Below are positions 22,475 through 31,411 of a DNA stretch of 64,000 nucleotides, one piece after another. The stretch is from the NCBI RefSeq assembly GCF_022811685.1, contig NZ_CP094532.1:2894501-2958500 (forward strand), read 5' to 3'. Both the position numbers and the translations under genes were made by a program. The stretch comes from Chryseobacterium suipulveris. Its GTDB lineage: Bacteria > Bacteroidota > Bacteroidia > Flavobacteriales > Weeksellaceae. Each line of letters opens with the position of its first letter. Position 1 is the stretch's first letter. The notes under the pieces were generated by a model. That model saw nothing but the letters and a program-made list of their open reading frames with translations. It was not told where the DNA came from and made no database searches.

Positions 22475-24466
22475 TTATCCTTTTAGAACCGCAATCTCGT
22501 CGCGTAACTGTGCAGCTTTAATAAAATCAAGATTTTTTGCAGCTGCTTCCATTGCTTTCTGTTTTTCAGCGATGAGCTTATCGACATTTTCGCTACCATA
22601 GCTTGCGCGTTCTTCGGCAACTTTCTGAAGAATTTCTTTCTGGGTATATTTTTCGTCAGGGAAATCTTTGCTCCTTCCCACCAAAACTTCAGAAATTTTC
22701 TTATTTAAAGCAGTCGGAACCAAATCGTTATCTGCATTATACTTCATCTGCTTCTCGCGGCGGTAATTGGTTTCGTCAATGGTTGCCTGCATCGATTTAG
22801 TCATTTTGTCGGCATACATAATCGCCTTGCCGTTGATATTTCTTGCAGCACGACCCACAGTTTGGATCATCGAACGGCGCGAACGGAGCATTCCTTCTTT
22901 ATCAGCATCCAAAATTGCAACGAGCGAAACTTCGGGTAAATCGAGTCCTTCACGCAAAAGATTCACGCCTACCAAGACATCAAACAGCCCCACTCTCAAA
23001 TCCTGCATAATTTGAATTCTTTCTAAAGTTTCCACATCGGAGTGAATGTAGCGAGTCCTGATTCCGAACTTGGTGAAATACTTCGTCAGTTCTTCCGCCA
23101 TTTTTTTGGTTAAAGTCGTCACCAAAGTCCTTTCGTCTTCTTCCGCTCTTTTCTGTATTTCCTCGATCAGGTCGTCGATTTGGTTTAAAGTTGGGCGAAC
23201 TTCAATAACCGGATCCAGCAAACCCGTCGGACGAATTATCTGCTCGATATATTCACCGCCGGTTTTCTCCAGCTCGTAATCGGCAGGAGTCGCGGAAACA
23301 AAAATCACCTGGTTCTGCATCCCTTCAAACTCGTCGAATTTTAGGGGACGGTTGTCCAAAGCGGCAGGAAGGCGGAAACCGTGCTCCACCAAAACTTCTT
23401 TTCTGCTTCTGTCGCCTCCGTACATCGCGTGTACCTGCGGAATTGTCACGTGACTTTCATCGATCACCATCAGATAATCTTTCGGGAAATAATCGAGAAG
23501 ACAGAACGGACGGGAACCGGGCAATCTTCCGTCAAAATACCTTGAATAGTTCTCAATCCCGCTACAGTAGCCAAGTTCCTTCATCATTTCCAGATCGAGT
23601 TCGGTTCGCTCCTGAAGACGTTTTGCTTCAAAAGGTTTTTCGATACTGTTAAAGAAATCCACCTGTTTCACCATATCATCCTGAATCTCGCGGATTGCAT
23701 TTTGTTGAGTTTCCTTGGAGGTTACGAAAAGATTTGCCGGATAAATCTGAATCTCGTCAAAGTTCGACATCACATTACCTGAAACCGGATCAAAGCTTTG
23801 GATCGTTTCAATCTCATCCCCAAAAAACTGAATACGGATCGCGTTGTCCGCATAAGCTGGATACACATCCACAACATCGCCTTTGACCCTAAAAGTTCCG
23901 CGCTGGAATTCATTCAAAGTTCTCGCGTATAAAGCATTTACCAAAGAATGGAGCAGATTGGTTCGGGTGAGTTTCTGGTTTTTTTCAATAGTGATTAAAG
24001 ACTTGTTAAACTCGGTGGGATTTCCGATACCGTAAATACAGGAAACTGAAGCGACAATCAAAACATCCCTTCTTCCGGAGAGCAAACTCGCCGTTGCTGA
24101 AAGCCGCAACTTCTCTACTTCTTCGTTGATGGAAAGGTCTTTTTCGATATAGGTATTCGTGGAGGCGATAAATGCTTCCGGTTGATAATAATCGTAATAA
24201 CTCACGAAATATTCCACCGCGTTTTCAGGGAAAAACTCCTTGAATTCCATAAAAAGTTGTGCCGCCAAAGTCTTGTTGTGCGCCAAAACCAACGTCGGTT
24301 TCTGCACATTCTGCACCACGTTTGCCACCGTAAAGGTTTTTCCGGATCCGGTTACGCCGAGAAGTGTTTGGTATTTTTCACCGATTTCAAGCCCGTTCGT
24401 CAATTTTTCAATTGCTTGCGGTTGGTCGCCGGTTGGTTGATATTCGGAGTGGAGTTGGAAGTTCAT
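22475..24466 (-). CDS. uvrB: excinuclease ABC subunit B
   Basis: A 663-residue protein with the full UvrB layout: Walker A GVTGSGKTFTVA near residue 40, the beta-hairpin YYDYYQPEAFIASTNTYIEKD, DESHVTIPQ, helicase motifs GVNLLREGLDLPEV and QTVGRAARN, and a C-terminal UVR motif (EKQKAMEAAAKNLDFIKAAQLRDEI) for UvrC contact. It loads onto damaged DNA with UvrA in nucleotide excision repair. The length is normal. Confidence 0.97.
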   Translation of the reverse strand: MNFQLHSEYQPTGDQPQAIEKLTNGLEIGEKYQTLLGVTGSGKTFTVANVVQNVQKPTLVLAHNKTLAAQLFMEFKEFFPENAVEYFVSYYDYYQPEAFIASTNTYIEKDLSINEEVEKLRLSATASLLSGRRDVLIVASVSCIYGIGNPTEFNKSLITIEKNQKLTRTNLLHSLVNALYARTLNEFQRGTFRVKGDVVDVYPAYADNAIRIQFFGDEIETIQSFDPVSGNVMSNFDEIQIYPANLFVTSKETQQNAIREIQDDMVKQVDFFNSIEKPFEAKRLQERTELDLEMMKELGYCSGIENYSRYFDGRLPGSRPFCLLDYFPKDYLMVIDESHVTIPQVHAMYGGDRSRKEVLVEHGFRLPAALDNRPLKFDEFEGMQNQVIFVSATPADYELEKTGGEYIEQIIRPTGLLDPVIEVRPTLNQIDDLIEEIQKRAEEDERTLVTTLTKKMAEELTKYFTKFGIRTRYIHSDVETLERIQIMQDLRVGLFDVLVGVNLLREGLDLPEVSLVAILDADKEGMLRSRRSMIQTVGRAARNINGKAIMYADKMTKSMQATIDETNYRREKQMKYNADNDLVPTALNKKISEVLVGRSKDFPDEKYTQKEILQKVAEERASYGSENVDKLIAEKQKAMEAAAKNLDFIKAAQLRDEIAVLKG

Positions 24467-24535
24467 ATTGAAGTTGTTGGCAAAAAAGTATGAGATTTTG
24501 CACAGAACAAAAATACTAAAATTGGTAATGGGAAT

Positions 24536-24826
24536 TTAGAACAAATCGGAATGAGAACCAATTCTCGTTAGATAAATCGTATTCGTCGGTTCATCAAATT
24601 GAAACCAAATCAGCAGCAAATCCGGACGGACGTGGCATTCCCAATGATCTTTGTATTTACCCTTCAATTGGTGTGGAACCATTTTCTTGGAAATACCTTT
24701 GACGCCGGAAATTTCTAAAATTTCTAATGTTGATGCAATATCTTCAAAAAGTGCCGGGTTTCTCAAAAATTTTTTCACATCTCTCCTGAATTTTCCCGAT
24801 TCTATGAGGTTATACTTCTTCTCCAT
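24536..24826 (-). CDS. type II toxin, YafQ-like mRNA interferase
   Basis: A 96-residue RelE-superfamily toxin. FRRDVKKFLRNP, VPHQLKGKYKDHWECHVRPDLLLIW and the terminal LTRIGSHSDLF match the YafQ branch, including the His of HSDLF used for ribosome-dependent mRNA cleavage. It overlaps the antitoxin gene upstream by 17 bp on the same strand, the usual antitoxin-first order. Confidence 0.87.
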   Translation of the reverse strand: MEKKYNLIESGKFRRDVKKFLRNPALFEDIASTLEILEISGVKGISKKMVPHQLKGKYKDHWECHVRPDLLLIWFQFDEPTNTIYLTRIGSHSDLF

Positions 24827-25076
24827 CTTCGTCCCTCATCATTTCAAGAAATTCACGGATATTTTTTATTGGTTTTCCCGTCCCGTTTTTAATCATTTCC
24901 TGCACTTCTTCCATCGCGGCAATGGTTTCTTCGTTCGGTTCATAAGAAACACTTTCATAGAGGGCGGTCTCGATAAAATTATTTAGACTTCTGTTTTCTC
25001 TCTTAGCCGCCATTTGCAATCTTAGATAAAGATTTTTGTCAATTCTAATGGACGTCAGTTTTTTCTCCTTAATCAT
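24810..25076 (-). CDS. type II antitoxin, ribbon-helix-helix type
   Basis: An 88-residue acidic protein. The N-terminus (LTSIRIDKNLYLRLQMAAKRENRSLNNFIETAL) is a ribbon-helix-helix DNA-binding domain; the C-terminus is an acidic toxin-neutralising tail ending in MMRDEDGEEV. It overlaps the YafQ-like toxin. It should bind the toxin and repress its own promoter, where two perfect 11-bp direct repeats lie (25090-25111). Confidence 0.85.
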   Translation of the reverse strand: MIKEKKLTSIRIDKNLYLRLQMAAKRENRSLNNFIETALYESVSYEPNEETIAAMEEVQEMIKNGTGKPIKNIREFLEMMRDEDGEEV

Positions 25077-25089
25077 TTTTGTGCTATTT

Positions 25090-25111
25090 TGTAATACAAA
25101 TGTAATACAAA
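25090..25111. repeat. tandem 11-bp direct repeat, probable antitoxin operator
   Basis: TGTAATACAAA occurs twice head to tail (25090-25100 and 25101-25111), spanning one turn of DNA each and covering the -7 box. Direct repeats are a usual binding site for ribbon-helix-helix repressors. Confidence 0.65.
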
Positions 25112-25124
25112 TAAATATACCAAA
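25097..25124 (-). promoter_or_regulatory. promoter of the YafQ-type toxin-antitoxin pair
   Basis: -33 TTTG (25121-25124), 16 bp, -7 TACATTTG (25097-25104) on the minus strand. The -7 box lies inside the 11-bp direct repeats. Confidence 0.6.
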
Positions 25125-25132
25125 CGCAAAAT

Positions 25133-25158
25133 AAAAGAGCAGAAAATTCCCGCTCTTT
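25133..25158 (-). terminator. intrinsic terminator after the MORN-like lipoprotein
   Basis: AAAGAGC (25134-25140) pairs with GCTCTTT (25152-25158); on the minus strand it runs into TTTTATTTTG. It ends the blaI-M56-lipoprotein transcript. Confidence 0.7.
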
Positions 25159-25183
25159 GTAAATGTGATATCTATTGATTAAT

Positions 25184-25645
25184 TCAGAAGATGTTTGAAC
25201 TTCTGCGATTTTTTACAAAAGCACTATCCACTTTGTTTCCCTTATCGTAAAATTTCGAGTAGATGTACTTCCCGTTTTTATCATAAAACTTCCATTCTCC
25301 TTGATAAAACCAATGTCTCTCTTTTTCGGAAACGTCCGTTTGCGTTTTACCTTGTTGCATCAAAACGCCATTCGGATAATACACTTTTACTTTGGAATAA
25401 TCTTTTAAAAAACGTTCCTTTTGATAAATTTTTCCTTCAAAAGAAGTTTTCCACAACCCAACTTTTTCGCCATTCCTGTATTTTCCTTTTTCCTGCAGCT
25501 CACCATTGTTTGACGATGAATTTTCTATCCACATTCCGTTTCTTTTCTGATTCCCTTTTTCATCGATAACATATTTATTAAATCTTGAACTTTTCACTGA
25601 ACAGGAAATTAGAAGAACAGCAGTAAATAGAATAAAAAATCTCAT
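25184..25645 (-). CDS. MORN-repeat-like lipoprotein
   Basis: A 153-residue lipoprotein (signal MRFFILFTAVLLISC) followed by short repeats of the type found in MORN/YwqK-like proteins: NGELQEKGKYRNGEKVGLWK, YPNGVLMQQGKT and YQGEWKFYDKNGKYIYSKFYDKG. Such repeats form beta-hairpin ladders; the function is unknown. ATG 25645 is preferred over a TTG at 25651 that abuts the previous stop codon. It is the last gene of the blaI-M56 operon, so it may be a target or accessory of that sensor. Confidence 0.75.
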   Translation of the reverse strand: MRFFILFTAVLLISCSVKSSRFNKYVIDEKGNQKRNGMWIENSSSNNGELQEKGKYRNGEKVGLWKTSFEGKIYQKERFLKDYSKVKVYYPNGVLMQQGKTQTDVSEKERHWFYQGEWKFYDKNGKYIYSKFYDKGNKVDSAFVKNRRSSNIF

Positions 25646-25651
25646 GGTCAA

Positions 25652-27040
25652 TTATTTGCTAAAGACCATGGTCAATGGCATTTTAAAGGAACTCGCAACA
25701 TTTTTTCCATCTTTCGTTGCGGGAATAAATTTCACATCTTTCGTGGATTCTGCAAAAGTTCTTTTCGCTTCCTTATTGAATATTTCATTGTTTCCTTCGG
25801 CAGTGATGTTGGTAACATTTCCCGAATCATCAATTGTTAATGTTACTTCGGTTTTTATTAATCCTTGAATGTCGCTAAAAATACTCGTGTCAAAATTTTT
25901 ATTGATAATCATTCTGAAAGCATTTGTTCCATCAGGAAATAAAGGTTTGGTTTCGTAGCTTTCAGCAATTGAAGTTGTGGGAATTAAGGATTTTTCTTCT
26001 TTTTTCACAATTTTGGTTTTTTTCTTAATTGTGTCCGTTTGAATAGGAATTGTCACCGCAGATTTTTTGTTGCTTTCAACGGTTTCAACTGTTTTTCTTT
26101 CATGAGTTGTTTGGATTTCTCTTGATTCAGGAACTGCGCTATCAAATTTCTCGACAGGTTTTGTTGCAGAAGATTCGACACTTTTCTGTGCAGGAATTTT
26201 CTCCACGAAAGTGAAAAACAAAATTGCAGAAACTGGCAAAATCAAATACTTTTTAAGTTTCGAAACTGAGGTTGGTTTTTTGGTCATCATAATAAATCTC
26301 TTTTTGGTGTTATTTAAATTGAATTGGTTGGAAAAGATGAGTTTTTCGGTTGCAAGTTCGTTTAACAGTAATTTTTTGTATCCGTAGAAATCTGGATTGT
26401 TTTTCAGAACCTCTTCATCAGCTAAAAATTCGTGATTAGTGAGAATGGCTTTTTTATAAAAATAAAATGCAGGATTGAACCAAAAAGCAACCAGCAGAAA
26501 CTCGATCAATAAGATATCAAAACTGTGGAACTGCTGAATATGAGCCGATTCGTGAACAATAATTTTTGGGTCAATTTTTCCATTTTTAAAATCCGCTTTG
26601 TTCAGGAAAATATATTTCAAAAAACTGTGAGGAGTCGTTGGTTCGGTTTTTAGGATAATTATTTTACCGTTAATGATTTGCTTTTCACCTCTTTTTATTT
26701 CGCGGTTGATAGAAATTAAATTCCACGAAAACCTTAATAGCAAAATGGCTGAGACGATGAAATAAGTCGCAATCAAGATGTTTTCAATGCTAAAAATCGA
26801 ATGCATATTTTGGGTTTCATTAATGGAAAAAGTTTCTTTTCCTGCCAGAAGATTTCCATTAATCTCTGAATTTACAACACCATAATTAATGCTTAGTAAT
26901 GGAATGATTAACGAAAATAAAATAGTTGAAAGCAGAAAAAACCGATTAAACCGATGCATCTTTTCCTTTTCCAAAAAGAAAAAATACAGCCCAATAAAAA
27001 TTGACGAACAAAGAATGGTTTTGAGAATATACGTTTCCAT
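25652..27040 (-). CDS. BlaR1-like M56 family metallopeptidase sensor
   Basis: A 462-residue protein. Hydrophobic segments lie at the N-terminus and around residue 100. The zinc site is HESAHIQQFHSFD near residue 166, with NHEFLADEEVL after it, as in BlaR1/MecR1. A fourth membrane segment (KYLILPVSAILFFTFVE) is followed by a periplasmic part with a Lys/Glu/Thr-rich linker and a TonB-C-like domain (IKTEVTLTIDDSGNVTNI). There is no penicillin-binding sensor domain, so the signal is probably not a beta-lactam. It overlaps the blaI-type gene by one base. Confidence 0.85.
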   Translation of the reverse strand: METYILKTILCSSIFIGLYFFFLEKEKMHRFNRFFLLSTILFSLIIPLLSINYGVVNSEINGNLLAGKETFSINETQNMHSIFSIENILIATYFIVSAILLLRFSWNLISINREIKRGEKQIINGKIIILKTEPTTPHSFLKYIFLNKADFKNGKIDPKIIVHESAHIQQFHSFDILLIEFLLVAFWFNPAFYFYKKAILTNHEFLADEEVLKNNPDFYGYKKLLLNELATEKLIFSNQFNLNNTKKRFIMMTKKPTSVSKLKKYLILPVSAILFFTFVEKIPAQKSVESSATKPVEKFDSAVPESREIQTTHERKTVETVESNKKSAVTIPIQTDTIKKKTKIVKKEEKSLIPTTSIAESYETKPLFPDGTNAFRMIINKNFDTSIFSDIQGLIKTEVTLTIDDSGNVTNITAEGNNEIFNKEAKRTFAESTKDVKFIPATKDGKNVASSFKMPLTMVFSK

Positions 27041-27417
27041 TATTTCTGTTTTTTGTCGAGTTCGGACTCAATTATTTTCTTAATCTCTTCCAATTCTTTT
27101 TGTGAAAGTTTTGCATTTGCCGTAAAAAAGGAGGCAAACTGCGTCACGGAATTGTTGAAGAATTTGTCGATCAGTCCTTTCATTTCTCCCGTGAAATATT
27201 TTCCCTTTTCAATTTTGGGGAAGTATTCTCGGGAATTTCCGAAAGTTTTGTAACCCACCAGATTTTTGTTCTGCATTCTTTTCAGCAGTGTCGCGATGGT
27301 GGTTGTAGCAGGTTTTTGTTCAGGAAAAGCATCGATTAAATCTTTCATAAAAGCTTTTTCCTTTTCCCACAAAATATCCATTAATTCTTTTTCGGCGTCG
27401 GTCAATTTTTGATTCAT
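27040..27417 (-). CDS. BlaI/MecI/CopY family transcriptional repressor
   Basis: A 125-residue winged-helix protein: LTDAEKELMDILWEKEKAFMKDLI, TTTIATLLKRMQNKNLVGYKTFGNSREYFP, and a C-terminal dimerisation helix (LSQKELEEIKKIIESELDK). In this family the partner M56 peptidase triggers cleavage of the repressor. Its stop overlaps the start of the M56 gene. The promoter carries a TACA/TGTA dyad placed on the -7 box, which fits autorepression. Confidence 0.9.
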   Translation of the reverse strand: MNQKLTDAEKELMDILWEKEKAFMKDLIDAFPEQKPATTTIATLLKRMQNKNLVGYKTFGNSREYFPKIEKGKYFTGEMKGLIDKFFNNSVTQFASFFTANAKLSQKELEEIKKIIESELDKKQK

Positions 27418-27439
27418 CTCTACAAAAATATAATTTCCT

Positions 27440-27451
27440 CTACAAATGTAG
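27440..27451. promoter_or_regulatory. BlaI-type operator (CTACAAATGTAG)
   Basis: A perfect TACA/TGTA dyad, the half-sites used by BlaI, MecI and CopY, overlapping the -7 box. An imperfect TACAAAAATA lies 20 bp nearer the gene. Confidence 0.65.
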
Positions 27452-27473
27452 AATTAATTTTCAAATAGTCAAA
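27443..27473 (-). promoter_or_regulatory. promoter of the blaI-M56 operon
   Basis: -33 TTTG (27470-27473), 19 bp, -7 TACATTTG (27443-27450) on the minus strand. It ends 25 bp before the ATG. Confidence 0.72.
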
Positions 27474-27631
27474 CTTATTATTAGAAAATTCTACTCACAG
27501 AATTGGAAACGACCAACTTGAAAAGAATACTGCTTCGCAAAATAGTATGATTATTTCCATCAAAATTTGAATTAATAATATGTTAGAAAATGTACATCTT
27601 CCTAATTTGCAAAGTATGCAGAAATGTAATC

Positions 27632-28678
27632 TCAGAACAATCTCAGTTGATGCTCCTTTGTTCCGGTAAAATGTTCCGTCGAAAGTGGGTCGATTCTTTT
27701 GTCAGCAAAATATTTCTTCCTCGCCAAACGGTAGGTGTCGTGAATCATTTCCGCGACATTTCCCTCACCTTTGTATCTTTCGAAATATCTCTTCTCGCCG
27801 AGATTTCCACCACGCATCGAGCGGATTAAGTTCAAGACTTTTTGCGCCCGATCCGGAAAATGGTTATTCAGCCAGTTGACAAAAACAGGTTCAACCGTAT
27901 CGTTTAAACGGATCAGAACGTGGTGTGCGCTTTTCGCTCCCAATTCGGAAACGGTTTTGTAAATGTTTAAGCCCTCATCAGAATTGAGCGCAGGAATTAC
28001 GGGAGCGACCATCACATTCACCGGAATATCGTTCTGGGAAAGAACTTCGATTGCTTTCAGCTTATTTTTTACTGATGAAGTTCGTGGTTCCATTATGCGC
28101 CGCAAATCTTCGTTAATGGTGGGAATACTCAAGTTCACACTCACCAAATTTAATTCCCGAAGTTTGACCAGAAAATCCAAATCCCTCAGAATCAGAGCGT
28201 TTTTAGTAATAAACGAAACCGGATGCCGATAATCGAGAAAAACTTTCAAAAGGTTTCGCGTGATTTCCAGTTCGCGTTCTATCGGCTGATAAGGATCAGT
28301 ATTTCCCGACATCACTATAGTTTTTGGAACATAGCCACGTTTCTTGAAAAACTTTTCCAACAGTTCTGGAGCATTTTTCTTGACCATAATCTTCCTTTCG
28401 AAATCGGTGCCCGCAGAAAATCCCCAATATTCGTGGGTGGGTCTTGCAAAACAGTACGAACAGCCGTGTTCGCAACCTTGATATGGATTCAGCGAGTATT
28501 CCATCGACAAGTCCGGACTTTTCACGGGATTCACGATTGTTTTGGGAAAGACTTCAGTGAAGGAAGTTTTCACTTTCAAAAAATCCTCTTCGTCTGGCTC
28601 ATAGGTATATCTGTCGAAACGATTGATCTCGTTCCGAACTGCGCCTTGACCTTTGTATGGGGTTTGAGGTTTGATAAT
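27632..28678 (-). CDS. PA0069-family radical SAM protein (no standard start codon at the expected N-terminus)
   Basis: The radical SAM cluster motif is CEHGCSYC within YSLNPYQGCEHG; MSGNTDPYQPIERE and GEKRYFERYKGEGNVAEMIHDTY match the PA0069/spore-photoproduct-lyase-like group. Translation from the first usual start (TTG 28579) would omit family-conserved residues that are plainly in frame upstream: PYKGQGA..NRFDRYTYEPDEEDF. That extension runs back to a TAA at 28679-28681 and offers only ATT (28678) or ATC (28675) as first codons. A heptad-repeat array overlaps this point. Either a non-standard start is used or the start was lost. About 348 residues; substrate unknown. Confidence 0.75.
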   Translation of the reverse strand: MIKPQTPYKGQGAVRNEINRFDRYTYEPDEEDFLKVKTSFTEVFPKTIVNPVKSPDLSMEYSLNPYQGCEHGCSYCFARPTHEYWGFSAGTDFERKIMVKKNAPELLEKFFKKRGYVPKTIVMSGNTDPYQPIERELEITRNLLKVFLDYRHPVSFITKNALILRDLDFLVKLRELNLVSVNLSIPTINEDLRRIMEPRTSSVKNKLKAIEVLSQNDIPVNVMVAPVIPALNSDEGLNIYKTVSELGAKSAHHVLIRLNDTVEPVFVNWLNNHFPDRAQKVLNLIRSMRGGNLGEKRYFERYKGEGNVAEMIHDTYRLARKKYFADKRIDPLSTEHFTGTKEHQLRLF

Positions 28679-28730
28679 TTAAATTTGAGGTTTGAAGTTT
28701 GGTGTTTCGAGTTTTAGGTTCCAAGTTTCA
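28661..28730. repeat. heptad direct repeats (unit NGTTTGA) at the radical SAM gene start
   Basis: Ten 7-bp units, e.g. GGTTTGA, GGTTTGA, TAATTTA, AATTTGA, GGTTTGA, AGTTTGG, TGTTTCG, AGTTTTA, GGTTCCA, AGTTTCA. Three more (AGTTTGA, TGTTTGG, AGTTTAC) occur at 28751-28771. Confidence 0.82.
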
Positions 28731-28825
28731 TTCCGCATCCGCGGGACGAGAGTTTGATGTTTGGAGTTTACAAAATTATCTTCCGCATACTAAAAATAAT
28801 GAGTTTTAAGACTAATTTTATCCAC

Positions 28826-28855
28826 AAAAAATCCTGCTTCGATTAAGAAACAGGA
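28826..28855 (-). terminator. intrinsic terminator after the 64-residue gene
   Basis: TCCTGCTTC (28832-28840) pairs with GAAACAGGA (28847-28855), 9 bp with one wobble, 6-nt loop; on the minus strand it is followed by six T. Confidence 0.8.
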
Positions 28856-28880
28856 ATGGTAATTGAATTTAAAGGGCAAT

Positions 28881-29075
28881 TTATTGCATCGCCAAAAATT
28901 CTACTCCGTGATGTCCTTCGTTTCTATATCTTTTCTCAAAATGACGGTGAAAGTCTGAGTAATATTCATCGTAATCTTTATGTCTTTTCTTTAAAAATTT
29001 TCTAATCCCGAAAATCCCCAAACCAATGATGATCCCGATGCTTCCGGCCAACAATATCCCTGTCTCTTTTTTCAT
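28881..29075 (-). CDS. small single-span membrane protein
   Basis: A 64-residue protein with one membrane span (TGILLAGSIGIIIGLGIFGI) followed by a basic patch (RKFLKKRHKDYDEY) and a His-rich tail (FHRHFEKRYRNEGHHGVEF). The layout fits a tail facing the cytosol. No named family recognised. It has a clear ATG and its own strong terminator, which supports it as a real gene. Confidence 0.6.
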   Translation of the reverse strand: MKKETGILLAGSIGIIIGLGIFGIRKFLKKRHKDYDEYYSDFHRHFEKRYRNEGHHGVEFLAMQ

Positions 29076-29207
29076 ATTTTAAAAATTTGCTGATAAAAAT
29101 AAGCAAATTTTATTCCCTTTCGAGCTTCGGAAATTTTAAAGTTTGTTAATGTTGATGCACTTTACCATAAAATGCTTTAAAATTCTTATTTTTGGGAAAA
29201 TCTAAAA

Positions 29208-31321
29208 ATGAAGATACATTCGCTTATGCTTTCTGCAGGAGTCCTTTTCTTGGCTTCTTGCGCTACACAAAAAATGACCAACAGTTTACATTACCCTGAA
29301 ACAAAAAAAGTTTCACAAATCGACGAATATTTCGGGACCATAGTTGAAGATCCTTATCGATGGTTGGAAGATGATCGAGCCGAAGATACCAAAGATTGGG
29401 TAAAAAGGCAGGTTGCATTCACCAATGATTATCTTTCTAAAATTCCATTCCGTGAGGAGATTAAAAGTCAATTGAAAGACATTTGGAATTACGAAAGAAT
29501 CGGCTCACCTTTTAAGGAAGGAGATTTCACCTACTTTTATAAAAACGACGGGCTTCAAGCGCAATCCGTTTTATACAGAACCGACAAGAACGGCAAAACA
29601 GAAGTCTTTCTGGATCCCAACAAATTCTCAGCAAACGGGACGACTTCTTTGTCTGGAGTTTCATTCAACAAAAAAGGAAATTTGGTTGCCTACTCCATTT
29701 CCGAAGGAGGAAGCGACTGGAATAAAATCATCATTCTCAATGCTTTAACCAAAGAAAAAATTGACGAGACCATAACCGATGTTAAATTTTCGGGTGCGTC
29801 TTGGTTGGGTGAAGAAGGTTTTTTCTATTCAAGTTACGATAAACCGAAAGGAAGCGAACTTTCTGCAAAAACAGATACCCACAAAGTTTACTTCCATAAA
29901 TTGGGAACGAAACAATCACAGGATCAATTGATTAAAGGTGGGGAAAACTTCAAGAGAAGATATATGAGTGTTGGTGTTTCTGATGATGAGCGGTACCAAA
30001 TCCTGAGAGCTTCAGAAGCAACCAACGGAAACGAGCTTTATATCAAGGATTTGAAAAACAAAACAGATATTGTTCCTATACAAACTGGCTACGATTTCAA
30101 TACCAATTTCGTGGATTCGAAAGGTGATTTTATTTACGCCGTTACTGACAAGAATGCACCAAACCGGCGATTGGTGAAATTCAACATTAATAAACCCGAT
30201 GTTTGGACCGACGTAATTCCCGAAACTGAAAATGTGTTGAGCATTTCCACTGGTGGTGGTTATCTGTTTGCGAGATATATGAAAGATGCGGTGAGTTATG
30301 TAAAACAGTTTGACTATGACGGAAAGCTCATCCGAGAAATCCAGTTGCCGGGAATCGGTACTGCAGGCGGATTCAGCGGAAAGGAAAAAGAGAAAGACCT
30401 TTATTTTTCATTTACCAATTATATTACGCCTGCAACAATCTATAAATTTAATGCAGATACCGGAAAATCTGAAGTTTACCAAAAACCGAAAGTGAAATTC
30501 AATCCAGAAAATTATGTTTCGGAGCAGGTATTCTACACTTCAAAAGACGGCACAAAAGTTCCGATGATGATTAGCTATAAAAAAGGGTTGAAACTCGATG
30601 GCAAAAATCCTACGATTCTTTATTCTTATGGCGGCTTCAACATCAGTTTGCAACCGGGATTCTCGGTAGTTAATGCAATCTGGATGGAAAACGGTGGGGT
30701 TTACGCTGTTCCTAATATTCGTGGTGGAGGTGAATATGGAAAAAAATGGCACGACGCAGGAACGAAGATGCAGAAGAAAAATGTATTCAACGACTTTATC
30801 GCGGCAGGTGAATATCTGCAAAATAAAGGGTATACTTCTAAAGATTATATGGCTATTTCCGGTGGATCGAATGGCGGACTTCTTGTCGGAGCAACAATGA
30901 CGATTCGTCCAGACTTGGCGAAAGTGGCGCTTCCTGCAGTGGGCGTTCTCGATATGCTCCGTTACAACAATTTACAGCAGGAGCAGGTTGGAGCTACGAT
31001 TACGGAACTGCCGAAGATTCTAAAGAAATGTTCGAATACCTGAAATCTTATTCACCGCTTCACAATGTAAAAAAGGGAGTTTGCTATCCTTCAACAATGG
31101 TTACAACCGGCGATCACGACGACAGAGTTGTTCCGGCGCACTCTTTCAAATTTGGCGCGGAACTTCAGAACAGGCAGAGCTGCAGTAATCCGACTCTGTT
31201 GAGAATTGAAACCGACGGCGGTCACGGTGCAGGTCGATCAACCCAGCAGATGATTAATGAAAATGCCGATAAAATGAGTTTCACGCTATACGAAATGGGC
31301 ATCAACGCTTTAAAAAAATAA
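29208..31321 (+). pseudogene. prolyl oligopeptidase (S9A) lipoprotein broken by a one-base deletion
   Basis: An S9A prolyl oligopeptidase of about 704 residues if repaired. It has an N-terminal lipoprotein signal (LFLASC), a beta-propeller region, then the catalytic domain with the nucleophile [10 protein letters not shown]. After MLRYNN the frame fails: the expected [24 protein letters not shown] is encoded in the next frame. The break lies at the TTT at 30971-30973, where one base is missing, and the first frame ends at 31043. The catalytic Asp ([14 protein letters not shown]) and His (DGGHGAG) are in the second part. Everything else is intact, so the lesion is recent or a sequencing error. 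Confidence 0.88.
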
Positions 31322-31411
31322 ATGATAAATAATTGTGTTAAAAACTTCCTGGACTTTGTTTGGGAAGTTTTTTCATCAAAAATAAATAGATAAAATCCCT
31401 ATTTTTACCAA

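Noticed and set aside
25652..27040. Classical beta-lactam sensor BlaR1
   Set aside because: There is no penicillin-binding C-terminal domain; a TonB-C-like tail is present instead.
29187..29194. TATTTTTG as promoter of the prolyl oligopeptidase
   Set aside because: No TTG or TTTG at 16-21 bp upstream; kept out of the feature list.
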